Shown here: positions 52,478 through 62,326 of the stretch, one piece after another
Numbering within the stretch: position 1 is the first letter of the stretch
Layout: each line of letters opens with the position of its first letter
NCBI GenBank assembly: GCA_021780695.1
Contig: JAJXYD010000011.1
Location: 30,636 to 94,635, forward strand
Length of the DNA: 64,000 bases
Source: Deltaproteobacteria bacterium
GTDB taxonomy: Bacteria; Desulfobacterota; Syntrophobacteria; Syntrophobacterales; Syntrophobacteraceae
Direction: 5' to 3'
Made by a program: the position numbers and the translations under genes
Notes under the pieces: model-generated
What the model was told of the DNA's origin: nothing
What the model saw: the letters and a program-made list of their open reading frames with translations, nothing else
The model's database searches: none

Positions 52478-55400
52478 GTGATTTCGAACAAGATGATCTC
52501 CAAAATGAATTCGTGGCTGAAGCTCTTGAGCATCTGGCCAACATCGAGGCCGACCTGCTGACTATAGAGGAAGCCGGCGCCGACATAGACGAAGAGTTGG
52601 TCAACAAGGTCTTTCGAGCCGCCCATTCGATCAAGGGCGGCAGTAGTTTTCTTGGTCTCAATAAGATAAAGGACCTCGCCCATAAAGCCGAAACTGTCCT
52701 CGATATGATTCGGGCTCGTCAGATCGCGCCAAATCCCGAGACCACCAATATCCTTCTTGCCGCTTTCGACAAGCTGCGGGATCTGATCAGCAACGCCGCA
52801 AAGAGCGAAGACGAAGACATCCTCGAACATGTGGAGAGTCTTAACCGTCTTGCCGCCTCATACCGGTCTTTGCAAAAAAATGAGCCGCTTGCCGATACCG
52901 CTTTTCTTGCACCCCAACAGCAAGCCTCGTTACTATCCGTTGAGCAGACCGATCTGCAGAGGGCTAGAAGAAAAGGCCAATTCATCTACTCGGTCGAATA
53001 CGACCTGATTCACGACATTGAGCGGCAAAACAAAAACGTTCTCTCTGTTTTCAATGAACTCTACGATTCAGGGGAAATCCTCGACTGCGCTCTGAACTTG
53101 GAAGCTGTTGGGAGTCTGGAGGAGGATATATCCAATAAAATCCCCCTTCGCCTGATTTTTGCCACCATCCTGGACCCTGATGTGGTGGGGACTCTTTTGG
53201 AGGTAGCTAAAGAAAATATCACTTTGCTTTTTGATCCAAACGGCAAGGAGGAAAGTCCGGCTGAGACGGCCCGCTCCATAACTTTGGAAACCGTTACCAA
53301 GGCGACTTCCTCACAATTTGAGCCTGTAGCCCGGCCCGGGGAGGCTGTTTTTGAGCCTTCCGTTGCCGATGTGCCGGCCCAGATCCCAAAAGCGGTCCCA
53401 TCCGATGCGGGCAATGAAAGACAGGAGGTGACGGTCACAAGCAGGGCCCCTGCTTCGCCGGGTGAGAGTACCCTCAGGGTTGGCGTCGAACTTCTCGAGT
53501 CTCTCATGAATCTTGCCGGTGAACTCGTCCTTAGTCGCAACCAGCTTCGGGAGGCCGTGGCTAAAAATGATCGCCGCACCCTGGAGGCCTCTTCTCAACG
53601 AATCAATCTCGTTACCTCCGAACTGCAAGACGCGATAATGCAAACCCGAATGCAGCCGATAGGAAACGTTTTCGGCAAATTCCCCCGGGTCGTAAGGGAC
53701 ATTGCCCATGCAATGAACAAAGAAATAAACCTCGATATCCGGGGCAAGGATGTCGAACTGGACAAAAGCCTTATTGAAGGGCTTTCCGATCCCTTGACTC
53801 ACATGATCAGAAATGCGGCCGATCACGGTATTGAACCTCAGAGCGAACGGATCCGTGCGGGCAAAAAACCGGTGGGCTCCATAAGGCTGGAAGCAAGGCA
53901 CGAAGCCGGACTTGTCGTCGTCGAAGTCTCAGATGACGGGAAGGGGCTGGACGGCCGCAAAATCGCCGAGGTTGCCTTGGAAAAGGGGCTTATCAGCCAG
54001 GATAAGCTCCAGAGGATGTCGGACAAGGATAAGATGGGCCTGGTATTCCTGCCGGGACTATCGACTGCCGGAAAGGTAACCGATCTTTCCGGACGCGGCG
54101 TTGGTATGGATGTGGTTAAAACCAATCTGGACCGGCTCGGCGGAAAGATAGAGATAGAATCCGAGCCCGGAGCCGGAACCCTGATTCGCATCAAACTTCC
54201 CCTCACTTTGGCCATAATTCCCTCCCTGGTTTTGACCGCTCAGGGCGAGCGGTTTGCCATCCCGCAGATTAACGTGGTTGAGTTGCTTAGAATCAGGGCC
54301 GAACAGGTCAAAAAACGCATTGAAGTCGTTGGCGATGCCGAAGTGTTGAAATTGCGCGAGGAAATTGTGCCCATAGTCAGATTTTCAGACTTTCTTGGCG
54401 TAGCGCGTAACTACATCGACCCCGTGACGGGAGAAGTAGAGCTATGCCGCAGAACGCAACTTGCCGACAGACGCTCGCCGCACTACCTCTTTGGAGAAGA
54501 GTCACAGGAAAATGGCCCGGATTTACTCGCACAAAAGGACTGCTTGGAGCGCAGGAGAACAGAGGGCAGAAGAATCAGCTCCCAAAGCGACATGGAAATT
54601 GTTGTGCTTACCACGGGCATTATGAAATACGGCCTGGTTGTCGACTCTTTTAAAAACACGGAGGAAATTGTTGTAAAACCCCTCGGCCGTCATTTCAAGG
54701 GCCTTCAGGAATACGCCGGGGCCACCATAATGGGAGATGGGAAGGTGGCCTTGATTTTGGATGTCAATGGACTTGCAGCCATAGCAGATCTAAAATCTCT
54801 ATCCGGTTCCTCGCGGTCAATGCAGCTTCAGACCGAAGCCGAAAATGAAAATCTTAAGGATGCCCTTGCGCTACTCTTGTTCCACAATGCCCCTGATGAG
54901 GTATGCGCAGTCCCTCTGGATATGGTCTCGCGTATAGAAAGAATCAGCGCCGATCAAATTGAAAACGCCGGGGGCAGACGAACAATGCAGTATCGCGGTC
55001 TGTCCCTTCCCCTTGTCACCTTGGCCGATGTATCTCGGGTTAAACCAATTGACGAAAAAAGCGGTCTTGTTGTCATTGTGGCCAACGTCCATGGCGGTGA
55101 GGTTGGACTGCTTGGGGCCATGCCCGTCGATGTTGTTGAGGCGCGCGCGGTGATCGACCAGAGCATACACCGCCAAAAGGGCATTGCGGGGTCGATGATC
55201 ATTCGCGATACGACGGTTTTACTCTCAGATATATATGAGATCGTAAAGGAAATTTATCCGGAGTGGGGCGTTCCTAATGCAAACACGGTGGTGCCTGAAA
55301 AAGACCTGCCCGTTAGTGTGCTCCTGGCGGAAGATTCGGATTTTTTCCGCACTCAGGTATCACGTTTTATTGAAGAAGAGGGCTACACTGTCTTGGGAGC

Positions 55401-55686
55401 TCCCGATGGCGAAGCTGCGTGGGAGCTTTTGGTTAAAAATGAAGGCCGTGTTGCCGTTGTTGTAACGGATATAGAAATGCCCCGTCTGAGCGGTCTTGGA
55501 CTGACCAGGCGCATAAGAGCCGATTCCCGCTTCAGTTCGCTTCCTGTCATTGGCCTGACGTCCCTGGCCGGAGATCAGGACATAGCAGCCGGGCAGACTG
55601 CCGGCATTACCGACTACCAGATCAAGCTCGATCGGGATAAGCTGATCGAGTCGTTGCACGATCTGCTGAATGCACGAGTTTCTTAG
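52474..55686 (+). CDS. cheA: Hybrid CheA histidine kinase with extra CheW domain and receiver
   Basis: A 1070-residue chemosensory kinase. Order: Hpt domain with His51 (AAHSIKGGSSFLGL), a linker region (about 165-255), dimerisation domain (335-395), ATPase with N-box NAADHGIEP at 447-455, G1 DDGKGLDG at 487-494 and G2 GRGVGMDVV at 540-548, a CheW-like P5 domain (about 580-780), a second CheW-like domain (about 820-930) and a C-terminal receiver (DIEMPRLSG, about 938-1065). Such large hybrids usually belong to non-flagellar chemosensory systems, for example those controlling type IV pili or gene expression. Overlaps the STAS gene by four bases. Confidence 0.93.
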   Translation: MSDFEQDDLQNEFVAEALEHLANIEADLLTIEEAGADIDEELVNKVFRAAHSIKGGSSFLGLNKIKDLAHKAETVLDMIRARQIAPNPETTNILLAAFDKLRDLISNAAKSEDEDILEHVESLNRLAASYRSLQKNEPLADTAFLAPQQQASLLSVEQTDLQRARRKGQFIYSVEYDLIHDIERQNKNVLSVFNELYDSGEILDCALNLEAVGSLEEDISNKIPLRLIFATILDPDVVGTLLEVAKENITLLFDPNGKEESPAETARSITLETVTKATSSQFEPVARPGEAVFEPSVADVPAQIPKAVPSDAGNERQEVTVTSRAPASPGESTLRVGVELLESLMNLAGELVLSRNQLREAVAKNDRRTLEASSQRINLVTSELQDAIMQTRMQPIGNVFGKFPRVVRDIAHAMNKEINLDIRGKDVELDKSLIEGLSDPLTHMIRNAADHGIEPQSERIRAGKKPVGSIRLEARHEAGLVVVEVSDDGKGLDGRKIAEVALEKGLISQDKLQRMSDKDKMGLVFLPGLSTAGKVTDLSGRGVGMDVVKTNLDRLGGKIEIESEPGAGTLIRIKLPLTLAIIPSLVLTAQGERFAIPQINVVELLRIRAEQVKKRIEVVGDAEVLKLREEIVPIVRFSDFLGVARNYIDPVTGEVELCRRTQLADRRSPHYLFGEESQENGPDLLAQKDCLERRRTEGRRISSQSDMEIVVLTTGIMKYGLVVDSFKNTEEIVVKPLGRHFKGLQEYAGATIMGDGKVALILDVNGLAAIADLKSLSGSSRSMQLQTEAENENLKDALALLLFHNAPDEVCAVPLDMVSRIERISADQIENAGGRRTMQYRGLSLPLVTLADVSRVKPIDEKSGLVVIVANVHGGEVGLLGAMPVDVVEARAVIDQSIHRQKGIAGSMIIRDTTVLLSDIYEIVKEIYPEWGVPNANTVVPEKDLPVSVLLAEDSDFFRTQVSRFIEEEGYTVLGAPDGEAAWELLVKNEGRVAVVVTDIEMPRLSGLGLTRRIRADSRFSSLPVIGLTSLAGDQDIAAGQTAGITDYQIKLDRDKLIESLHDLLNARVS

Positions 55687-55770
55687 AGGGTATTCATCCT
55701 CAAACCCTTGTCGTGACGGTGCCGGGTGGGGGATAGACACTAAAGAGTAACCAACTGCGAGGAGTATGTT

Positions 55771-56244
55771 GTGAGCGAAAATGAGGCCATGGCCAACGCC
55801 CAGCAGATGCTTGTTTCCACATTCTTTGTGGCGGATGCGGCATTTGGGCTTGATACCGCCTGTATTCAGGAGGTTGTGCGGGTGGGTGACATAACTCAGG
55901 TCCACCACGCCTCGCCCTATCTTCTCGGGGTGATGAACTTGCGCGGCCGCATAGCCACGGTGATCGACCTGAGTATTAAAATGGAGCTGGGCCGCACCGA
56001 GATCGGTGAAAAAAGCAGGATCCTCATTCTCGACTGCGAGGGTGAGCAAATCGGGTTGCTTGTCCAATACGTGTCCGACGCGATCTCTATTGATGCGGCC
56101 GCTATCCGGCCCGCGCCGGAAAACGTGCGCCGCGCTCAGGGCAAGTATGTAAAGGGAGTATTCGAAACCGAGGATCGCTTGATCGCGCTGCTCGATACGG
56201 ACGGGGTTCTGGCCATGGAAGACCCTCGAGAAACAACTTGGTAA
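55771..56244 (+). CDS. cheW: CheW coupling protein
   Basis: A 157-residue CheW that would couple CheA to a receptor. It has FFVADAAFGLDTACIQEVVR, GVMNLRGRIATVIDLSI, which is the CheW NLRG signature, and DAISIDAAAIRPAP. A GTG start follows GAGGAG. It lies 84 bases after cheA and 11 before cheB. No receptor gene is within this cluster. Confidence 0.93.
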   Translation: MSENEAMANAQQMLVSTFFVADAAFGLDTACIQEVVRVGDITQVHHASPYLLGVMNLRGRIATVIDLSIKMELGRTEIGEKSRILILDCEGEQIGLLVQYVSDAISIDAAAIRPAPENVRRAQGKYVKGVFETEDRLIALLDTDGVLAMEDPRETTW

Positions 56245-56255
56245 AGGGTGGATAA

Positions 56256-57362
56256 ATGGCAATAAGGGCCCTGGTGGCAGATGATTCGGTTCTCTTTCGC
56301 CATGTTATCTCCGAGGCGCTTTCTTCCTTTCCCGATGTGGAGGTGGTGGGCGCGGCGTCAAACGGGAAGCTGGCAGTTCAGAAGGTGCGGGAACTCAAAC
56401 CCGACCTGCTGACTCTTGACCTGGAAATGCCGGAAATGGATGGACTGGCCGTACTGGACGCTTTGCGCCAAAACGGCGAGGATACCATGGTGATCGTGGT
56501 GAGCGCTCTTACCTCTCGGGGAGGCCGTCTTACCATGCAGGCCCTCGACAAGGGCGCTCTTGACTTCATTACCAAACCCGATACAAAGGGACCAAAAGAA
56601 AGCCGCGCGGCCATTGTAAAGGAACTGGCCGAAAGATTGCCGGCCCTGGCAAACAGGCGCGCGATTAGAAAGATCCTCAATGGCCCCAGGGACCATGTGA
56701 GGCTCCCTGTGCTGCCTGAAAAAAGCAAACCTGTCGATTTGGGCCGGACCGTGGCAGTAATGAACCGGTTGGCACAGGCAAGGAAGCCCGAAATTATCCT
56801 GGTCGGCGTCTCAACCGGGGGCCCCAACGCCTTAGCCCGACTCCTGCCCGCTATCCCGGGCAATATCGGAGTCCCGATCCTTCTGGTCCAGCACATGCCC
56901 CCAATCTTTACCAAATCCCTAGCCGATAGCCTTGGGGCAAAATGTGCGCTCCGAGTCTGCGAGGCCTCTCATCAGGAACCGGTCGTGCCAAACACGGTCT
57001 ACATTGCTCCCGGAGGCAAACAGATGCGCCTTGGAGCAGCGGGCGGGGGCTCCAAAATAATAGAGATCACCGATGATCCGCCTGAAAATAATTGCAAGCC
57101 TTCGGTCGACTATCTTTTCCGGTCCGTGGCAAATAAGTTTCAGGGCTGCGCGGCGGCGGTAATTTTAACCGGTATGGGCTCGGACGGCGCTCTCGGGTTG
57201 CGCCTTCTCAAACGAAAAGGCTGCTACATTATCGCCCAGGATGAAGCCTCGTGTGTAGTATTCGGCATGCCAAAGGCCGCGGTTGACGCCGGCGTAGTCG
57301 ATACAGTCCTGCCTATTGACTCGATAGCCTCCAGAATCGTTTCTCTGGTGCGCGGGAGCTGA
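56256..57362 (+). CDS. cheB: Chemotaxis methylesterase CheB
   Basis: A 368-residue receptor methylesterase/deamidase. The receiver has acceptor D55 (LTLDLEMPEMDG); the catalytic domain has Ser in GVSTGGPNAL (about 184), His in VQHMPPIFT (about 212) and Asp in TGMGSDGALG (about 308). It is adjacent to cheW and cheR, whose products balance receptor methylation, implying a methylatable receptor elsewhere. Confidence 0.94.
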   Translation: MAIRALVADDSVLFRHVISEALSSFPDVEVVGAASNGKLAVQKVRELKPDLLTLDLEMPEMDGLAVLDALRQNGEDTMVIVVSALTSRGGRLTMQALDKGALDFITKPDTKGPKESRAAIVKELAERLPALANRRAIRKILNGPRDHVRLPVLPEKSKPVDLGRTVAVMNRLAQARKPEIILVGVSTGGPNALARLLPAIPGNIGVPILLVQHMPPIFTKSLADSLGAKCALRVCEASHQEPVVPNTVYIAPGGKQMRLGAAGGGSKIIEITDDPPENNCKPSVDYLFRSVANKFQGCAAAVILTGMGSDGALGLRLLKRKGCYIIAQDEASCVVFGMPKAAVDAGVVDTVLPIDSIASRIVSLVRGS

Positions 57363-57364
57363 CC

Positions 57365-58207
57365 ATGGCAACTGTTTCGGCCGCTGAATTTTCCCTTTGG
57401 TCTCACTACATCCATTCGATTTGTGGCATCCAACTCGATAGTTCCAAGGGATATCTGATCGAAACCCGTCTTCGCCCACTGATGCAGGAAACCGGTTGTG
57501 CCAATTTTACAGACCTCTATAACAAGGTCAAAGTTGATTTCACAAACGGGTCTAGAAAAAAAGTAATCGATGCCATCACTACCCGGGAAACATCATTTTT
57601 CAGGGATATTTCACCCTTTGAATTACTCCAGCACAAGATTATTCCCGATCTGATCGACCAACGCACAAAATCCATGGGAAATGGACGCAGGCTGCCTATC
57701 CGAATCTGGTCCGCGGCCTGCTCTACGGGTCAGGAAGTCTACAGCACCGCAATCGTTTTAAAAGATCTTCTCGTGGATTTGACTCGCTACGATATCCGTA
57801 TCCTTGGTACGGATATCTCGGATAAGGCTATAGCCCAGGCAAGCTATGGCCGCTACAGCAAATTGGAAATGGATAGAGGTATGTCCGCCCAAAGGATGAG
57901 CAGGTATTTCCAGCAGGATAAGGAGGGATGGCGTATTCGCGATGAAATCCGAGCCCTTGCCTTGTTTAAGCCCATGAACCTGCTCGAGCCTTTTGCCTTT
58001 CCGCAAAAATTCGATATCATCTTCTGCCGCAACGTGGCCATTTATTTTTCCGAGCAGGACAAAACTCAGCTCTTCAGGGCCTTGTCCAAGGCATTGGCTC
58101 CGGACGGCTATCTCATAATAGGTTCTACGGAATCGATCGCCGGGCTTTGTCCCGAACTGGAGCCTAAGCGGTATCTGCGCTCGGTTTTCTACCAGTTGAA
58201 ACCTTAA
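57365..58207 (+). CDS. cheR: Chemotaxis methyltransferase CheR
   Basis: A 280-residue SAM-dependent methyltransferase that methylates chemoreceptor glutamates. It has FFRDISPFELL, the SAM-binding WSAACSTGQEVYS, ILGTDISDKAI and FCRNVAIYF. It begins two bases after cheB and closes the plus-strand operon; a short G/C-rich inverted repeat follows the stop. Confidence 0.93.
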   Translation: MATVSAAEFSLWSHYIHSICGIQLDSSKGYLIETRLRPLMQETGCANFTDLYNKVKVDFTNGSRKKVIDAITTRETSFFRDISPFELLQHKIIPDLIDQRTKSMGNGRRLPIRIWSAACSTGQEVYSTAIVLKDLLVDLTRYDIRILGTDISDKAIAQASYGRYSKLEMDRGMSAQRMSRYFQQDKEGWRIRDEIRALALFKPMNLLEPFAFPQKFDIIFCRNVAIYFSEQDKTQLFRALSKALAPDGYLIIGSTESIAGLCPELEPKRYLRSVFYQLKP

Positions 58208-58397
58208 AGGGGGGAATTGCCCCTAAGCTATTTGCTCCACCTGGTAATTGGCCGGGGTCAAACGAAATATGGGTTGATCGCGGTCATCTAATCGCTTAGA
58301 AGCTCCTTATAGCTTCGCTATGACTTTACAGTTTCCCTTCATCTTGTTCTCCTTATTTAGCTAAAATAAGCGGGTAACCGCAAAAGGCAAAAGAGTG

Positions 58398-59822
58398 TTA
58401 TTTTTTCTGGGGCAGAATGTGGGTGGAACTTCCAAGGAATGCCCCGGCAGCCTCTTCCTCGGCTTCCGAAAGGGTCGGGTGAGGGTGTATCGAAAGGCTT
58501 ACATCCTCGGCAAGCGCCCCCATCTCGATTGCAAGGACTCCTTCGGCTATCATCTCTCCGGCATCTCTTCCAACAATGCCCACCCCGAGCACCCTCTGCG
58601 TATCCGGGTCAATGATCATTTTGGTCATGCCCGCTGAAACGCCCATCGATACCGCTCTCCCCGATGCCGCCCAGGGAAACCGGGATACCTTGATCTTTAT
58701 CCCACGCTTTTTTGCCGCTTCTTCGCTCAAGCCGCAAACCGCTATTTGCGGGTCCGTGTAGAGAACGGCGGGAATCGTCTGGAAATCAAAAAAAGAGGCC
58801 ATTCCGGCGATCGCCTCCGCGGCTACCTTCCCCTCGTGCATTGCCTTGTGAGCAAGCATCGCTCCATCTGTGACGTCGCCGATGGCAAAAATCTTTTCGT
58901 CGCTCGTTCGCCTTTGCCGGTCAGTCAGTATGAACCCCTGCTCGTCTGTTTTGACTCCGGTGTTTTCCAGCCCGATTCCCTCCGAGTTGGGGAGCCTGCC
59001 AATGGATACGAGCACTCGGTCAAATCTTTGGGATTTGGACGGGATGTCTCCCTGGAACGTAACGTCCACTCCGCTTTCATCCTCCTGGATGGACTCGATT
59101 TGCGTGTTGTAGTGAAAAGAGTCGAAAAGCTCCTTTAGCCGGTCCAGAACAGGTCTGGAAAGATCGGAGTCTATGCCGTGCATGAACTGTCCGTTGCCTT
59201 CGATAAGGCTAACCTTGCTCCCAAGGGAAGCATAGACCGATCCCAGTTCGAGGCCTACGAAGCCTCCCCCAACCACCAGCAGCCTTTTGGGGATATCTGT
59301 CAGCTCCAGGGCGCCCGTGGAATCCATGATCCGCCCTCCGGCCTTTCCCGCAACCCCTGCCAGGGGGCGCGGTCGAGAACCCGTGGCTATGATCGCGTGC
59401 TTAAACCTGATGTGGCTCGATGCTCCGTTTTGGACCCGCGCGTGGTTTGAATCCTCAAAGGTCGCCTTTCCCCGGATATAGAGAATCCCGCGCCTTTGGA
59501 CAAGGCCGGAAAGCCCCTTGGCAAGCTTTCCAATCACCGTGTTCTTCCAGGCGCGAAGCATGCCCAGATCAATCTTGGGTTCTTCGAATGTTATGCCCAT
59601 CCCGCTCGATCTGCGGGCGTCATGCATAAGTTCGGTGACGTAGAGCAGGGTCTTTGACGGGATACAGCCCGTATAAAGGCATACTCCCCCAGGTTCGGGA
59701 GCCATTTCAACCAACGTTACGTCAAGCCCTAGGTCCGCGGCTCGAAAGGCGGCCGCATAACCACCGGGGCCGCCTCCTATTACCAGCAGGTCGGTTTCCT
59801 GGGTAAACTCGCCCATTACCAT
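58398..59822 (-). CDS. lpd: Dihydrolipoamide dehydrogenase (E3)
   Basis: FAD flavoprotein that reoxidises dihydrolipoyl groups with NAD. The 474-residue protein has the FAD motif IGGGPGGYAAAF, the redox disulfide CLYTGC within GGVCLYTGCIPSKTLL, an NAD-binding GGGFVGLELGSV, and the C-terminal HPHPTLSEAEEE (His-Glu pair). The ATG at 59822 with AAGGAG nine bases upstream is preferred over 59894. It is the last gene of the E1-E2-E3 cluster, separated from pdhC by 150 bases containing a hairpin terminator. Confidence 0.93.
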   Translation of the reverse strand: MVMGEFTQETDLLVIGGGPGGYAAAFRAADLGLDVTLVEMAPEPGGVCLYTGCIPSKTLLYVTELMHDARRSSGMGITFEEPKIDLGMLRAWKNTVIGKLAKGLSGLVQRRGILYIRGKATFEDSNHARVQNGASSHIRFKHAIIATGSRPRPLAGVAGKAGGRIMDSTGALELTDIPKRLLVVGGGFVGLELGSVYASLGSKVSLIEGNGQFMHGIDSDLSRPVLDRLKELFDSFHYNTQIESIQEDESGVDVTFQGDIPSKSQRFDRVLVSIGRLPNSEGIGLENTGVKTDEQGFILTDRQRRTSDEKIFAIGDVTDGAMLAHKAMHEGKVAAEAIAGMASFFDFQTIPAVLYTDPQIAVCGLSEEAAKKRGIKIKVSRFPWAASGRAVSMGVSAGMTKMIIDPDTQRVLGVGIVGRDAGEMIAEGVLAIEMGALAEDVSLSIHPHPTLSEAEEEAAGAFLGSSTHILPQKK

Positions 59823-59845
59823 TGTAAAAAACTCCTTTGCCGCAC

Positions 59846-59876
59846 AAAAAAAGCCCGCCGGGGCGGCAAGCCGGGC
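59846..59876 (-). terminator. Hairpin with U-run between pdhC and lpd
   Basis: On the minus strand, a GC-rich stem-loop (GCCCGG pairing with the CGGGC arm, with an inner GCCG/CGGC possibility) is followed by seven U. It lies after pdhC and just before lpd, so it may partly end the transcript and lower lpd expression or separate its promoter. Confidence 0.55.
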
Positions 59877-59974
59877 AGGTCGAAGGTCAGGCAAGCGAAA
59901 AGCCGCGATCTGATGTTTAATCTTTCCTCCCTGTGTTCTGCTCGCCCCCCTTAAAGCTTTCTTGCCAAAGGGTG

Positions 59975-61228
59975 CTAACTCATCAGCAAGAGGTTTTCAG
60001 GGTCTTCAAGCATCTCTTTGATCATGTTTATAAACCTCGCGGCCTCGGCCCCATCGAGGATTCGGTGATCGAAAGTGATGCTTACGGGCAGCATGGAACG
60101 GACAACTATCTCGTAGTCTTTCTGGTCTCCCACAACAACGGGCTCCAATTTGGCACGGGCCATTCCAAGAATCGCAGCCTCGGGGTAATTTATGATGGGA
60201 TTGATTGCCGTTCCTCCAAAGGGACCAACGTTTGTGATCGTAAAAGTACCTCCCGAGAGGTCTTGTCTGCTCGCCTTGCCCTGCCGCGTCCGCTCGGAGA
60301 GTTCCTTAAACTCCGCCGCCAGCTCTAATAGTGACTTGCGATCGACGTCGCGGATAACCGGGACCAGAAGGCCCCGCTCGGTGTCGGTGGCAATTCCTAT
60401 ATTACGGTAATGTTTAAGTATGATTTCCCCCGATTCCATATCTATGCTGGAATTAAAGAAAGGGAACTTCTTTAGCGCAGCCGCGGCGGCTTTCATAACG
60501 AAGACCATTAAGCTCAGAGTTCCTCCCTGCGCCTCGACCTTTTCCTTGTGCTTGCGGCGAAAGTGCTCGAGGGCGGTGAGATCGACCGAGTCCATGTGGC
60601 TCACATGGGGAATTTGCGCCCACGCGGTCGTCATGCGTTGCGCGGTGGCCTTTCGCACGGAACGAAGCAAAACCCGCTCCTGCGGGGTTGCTGTCTCAGG
60701 GATCTGGACCGGTTCCTTTTCAATAGCCGCTTCTTCAGGTTGCTTTTGCTCCTCGGGCAAGGCCGACTTTTCAGAAAACGCGCGCACGTCCTCCGCGGTT
60801 ACCCTTGCGCCGGGGCCCGAAGGTGTTACTTTTGCGATATCGATGCCTAGCTCCCTGGCAAGGCGACGAGTCGAAGGGGCCGCGGCCACCGGGGTCCCGG
60901 AGATCCGCTCACTCGTTTTTTGCTTTTGAGCGGGCGCCTGCGGACCTGGGTAATCTTTTGGCCCTGCCTGCACACTTTGCCGGCTTTCGCCTTCTTTTAA
61001 AAAAACGATGAGTACTTCTCCCACCCCCACCGTCTGCCCGGGTTCTACCTTTACTTCCACTACGGTTCCGGTAACCGGTGAAGGGACCTCGGCCGTAGCC
61101 TTATCGGTTTCGATTACGGCAACGGTTTGTCCGTCTTCGACTTGGTCGCCTGCCTTAACGAGCACTTCGATTATCTCGCCCTCGTGGATGCCCTCTCCAA
61201 GGTCGGGAAGCTTGAATTCGACCGGCAT
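59975..61228 (-). CDS. pdhC: 2-oxoacid dehydrogenase dihydrolipoamide acyltransferase (E2)
   Basis: E2 core of a pyruvate or branched-chain 2-oxoacid dehydrogenase. The 417-residue protein has one lipoyl domain with K43 (ETDKATAEV), a Gln/Pro/Ala-rich linker, a peripheral-subunit-binding domain (STRRLARELGIDIAKVTPSG) and a catalytic domain ending in FDHRILDGAEAARF. It lies 56 bases after pdhB. Whether pyruvate or branched-chain keto acids are the substrate cannot be told from E2. Confidence 0.92.
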   Translation of the reverse strand: MPVEFKLPDLGEGIHEGEIIEVLVKAGDQVEDGQTVAVIETDKATAEVPSPVTGTVVEVKVEPGQTVGVGEVLIVFLKEGESRQSVQAGPKDYPGPQAPAQKQKTSERISGTPVAAAPSTRRLARELGIDIAKVTPSGPGARVTAEDVRAFSEKSALPEEQKQPEEAAIEKEPVQIPETATPQERVLLRSVRKATAQRMTTAWAQIPHVSHMDSVDLTALEHFRRKHKEKVEAQGGTLSLMVFVMKAAAAALKKFPFFNSSIDMESGEIILKHYRNIGIATDTERGLLVPVIRDVDRKSLLELAAEFKELSERTRQGKASRQDLSGGTFTITNVGPFGGTAINPIINYPEAAILGMARAKLEPVVVGDQKDYEIVVRSMLPVSITFDHRILDGAEAARFINMIKEMLEDPENLLLMS

Positions 61229-61284
61229 GAAATCCTCCCCTTCGGTTGTTGGCTTCCGGGTGTGGCAAACCCGGCGTCTTAGAG

Positions 61285-62265
61285 CTAAAATGCCAGAGTT
61301 TGGCGCACGCTTCTTTGGATTCTTTCAACGGTTGGCAAATAGTACTTTTCGCGCTGGTAGAGCGGTATTGCGATATCAAAGCCGGTAGCCCGCACGATTG
61401 GAGCTTCCAGATAGAGCAGCGCCTTTTCCACTACTCTCGCAATGATTTCTGCTCCGGCCCCGTAGGTGGCATGGGCCTCGTGGACTACAACCGCGCGCCC
61501 GGTCTTTTGAACCGATTGGGTGAAAAGCTCATCATCCATGGGGGAAAGCGAAAGAAGATCTATTACCTCGCATTCCACCCCGTCTTTTTCGCTTAGCTGA
61601 GAAGCGGCTTCCAGGGTCGCCATGAGACTTGCTCCGTAGGATATGAGGGTGATGTCGCTGCCTTGTCTTGCCACCCGGGACTTTCCGATGGGAAAGGTTT
61701 CCTCCTCTTCGGGCACCTCTTCCCTGAAAGCCCGATAGACCGCCTTGGGTTCATAGAAAACAACCGGGTCGGGGTCGCGGATCGCGCTGACAAGAAGCGC
61801 CCTTGCAAGGCGAGGCGTCGATGGGATTACCATTTTTAGCCCCGGGGTGTGCGCCCAGTAAATTTCACGACTCTCGGAATGGTGTTCGAGCGCTCTTACC
61901 CCGCCGCCGTAAGGCGCTCGCAAAACCATGGGGACCGTGTAGCGGCCCCCCGATCTATTACGCATCCTGGAGGCGTGAGCCTCCATCTGGTGAAAGGCGA
62001 AGTAGCTAAAACCCGAAAACTGCATCTCGCTAACCGGTTTTAATCCGTATATGGCCATTCCAATCGAACAACCGGCTATTGCCGATTCGGCAAGAGGGGT
62101 GTCTAGGACACGCTCGGGGCCGAATTTTTCTAAAAGACCCTCCGTTACCCGAAACACTCCCCCGTCTTTTCCGATATCTTCGCCCAGCAAGATGACGCGG
62201 TCATCTTTTTCCATTTCCTGGGCAAGCGCCAGGTTGAGGGCCTGAACCATGTTCATTTTTGCCAT
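61285..62265 (-). CDS. pdhB: 2-oxoacid dehydrogenase E1 beta subunit
   Basis: A 326-residue E1 beta subunit: LGEDIGKDGGVFRVTEGL, DTPLAESAIAGCSIGMA, FSGFSYFAFHQMEAHASRMR and the C-terminal RATGFDIAIPLYQREKYYLP. With E1 alpha it forms the thiamine-pyrophosphate-dependent decarboxylase. Separate alpha and beta genes are typical of pyruvate and branched-chain complexes of this type. Confidence 0.93.
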   Translation of the reverse strand: MAKMNMVQALNLALAQEMEKDDRVILLGEDIGKDGGVFRVTEGLLEKFGPERVLDTPLAESAIAGCSIGMAIYGLKPVSEMQFSGFSYFAFHQMEAHASRMRNRSGGRYTVPMVLRAPYGGGVRALEHHSESREIYWAHTPGLKMVIPSTPRLARALLVSAIRDPDPVVFYEPKAVYRAFREEVPEEEETFPIGKSRVARQGSDITLISYGASLMATLEAASQLSEKDGVECEVIDLLSLSPMDDELFTQSVQKTGRAVVVHEAHATYGAGAEIIARVVEKALLYLEAPIVRATGFDIAIPLYQREKYYLPTVERIQRSVRQTLAF

Positions 62266-62326
62266 TTGCGATTCTCCGCTTAAAAAGAAAAATCCCAGCC
62301 CGATCTCTTCACGCCTCCTATCCCAG

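Noticed and set aside
55360..56262. 300-codon ORF antisense to cheA and cheW
   Set aside because: Overlaps two secure genes on the other strand and shows no family motif.
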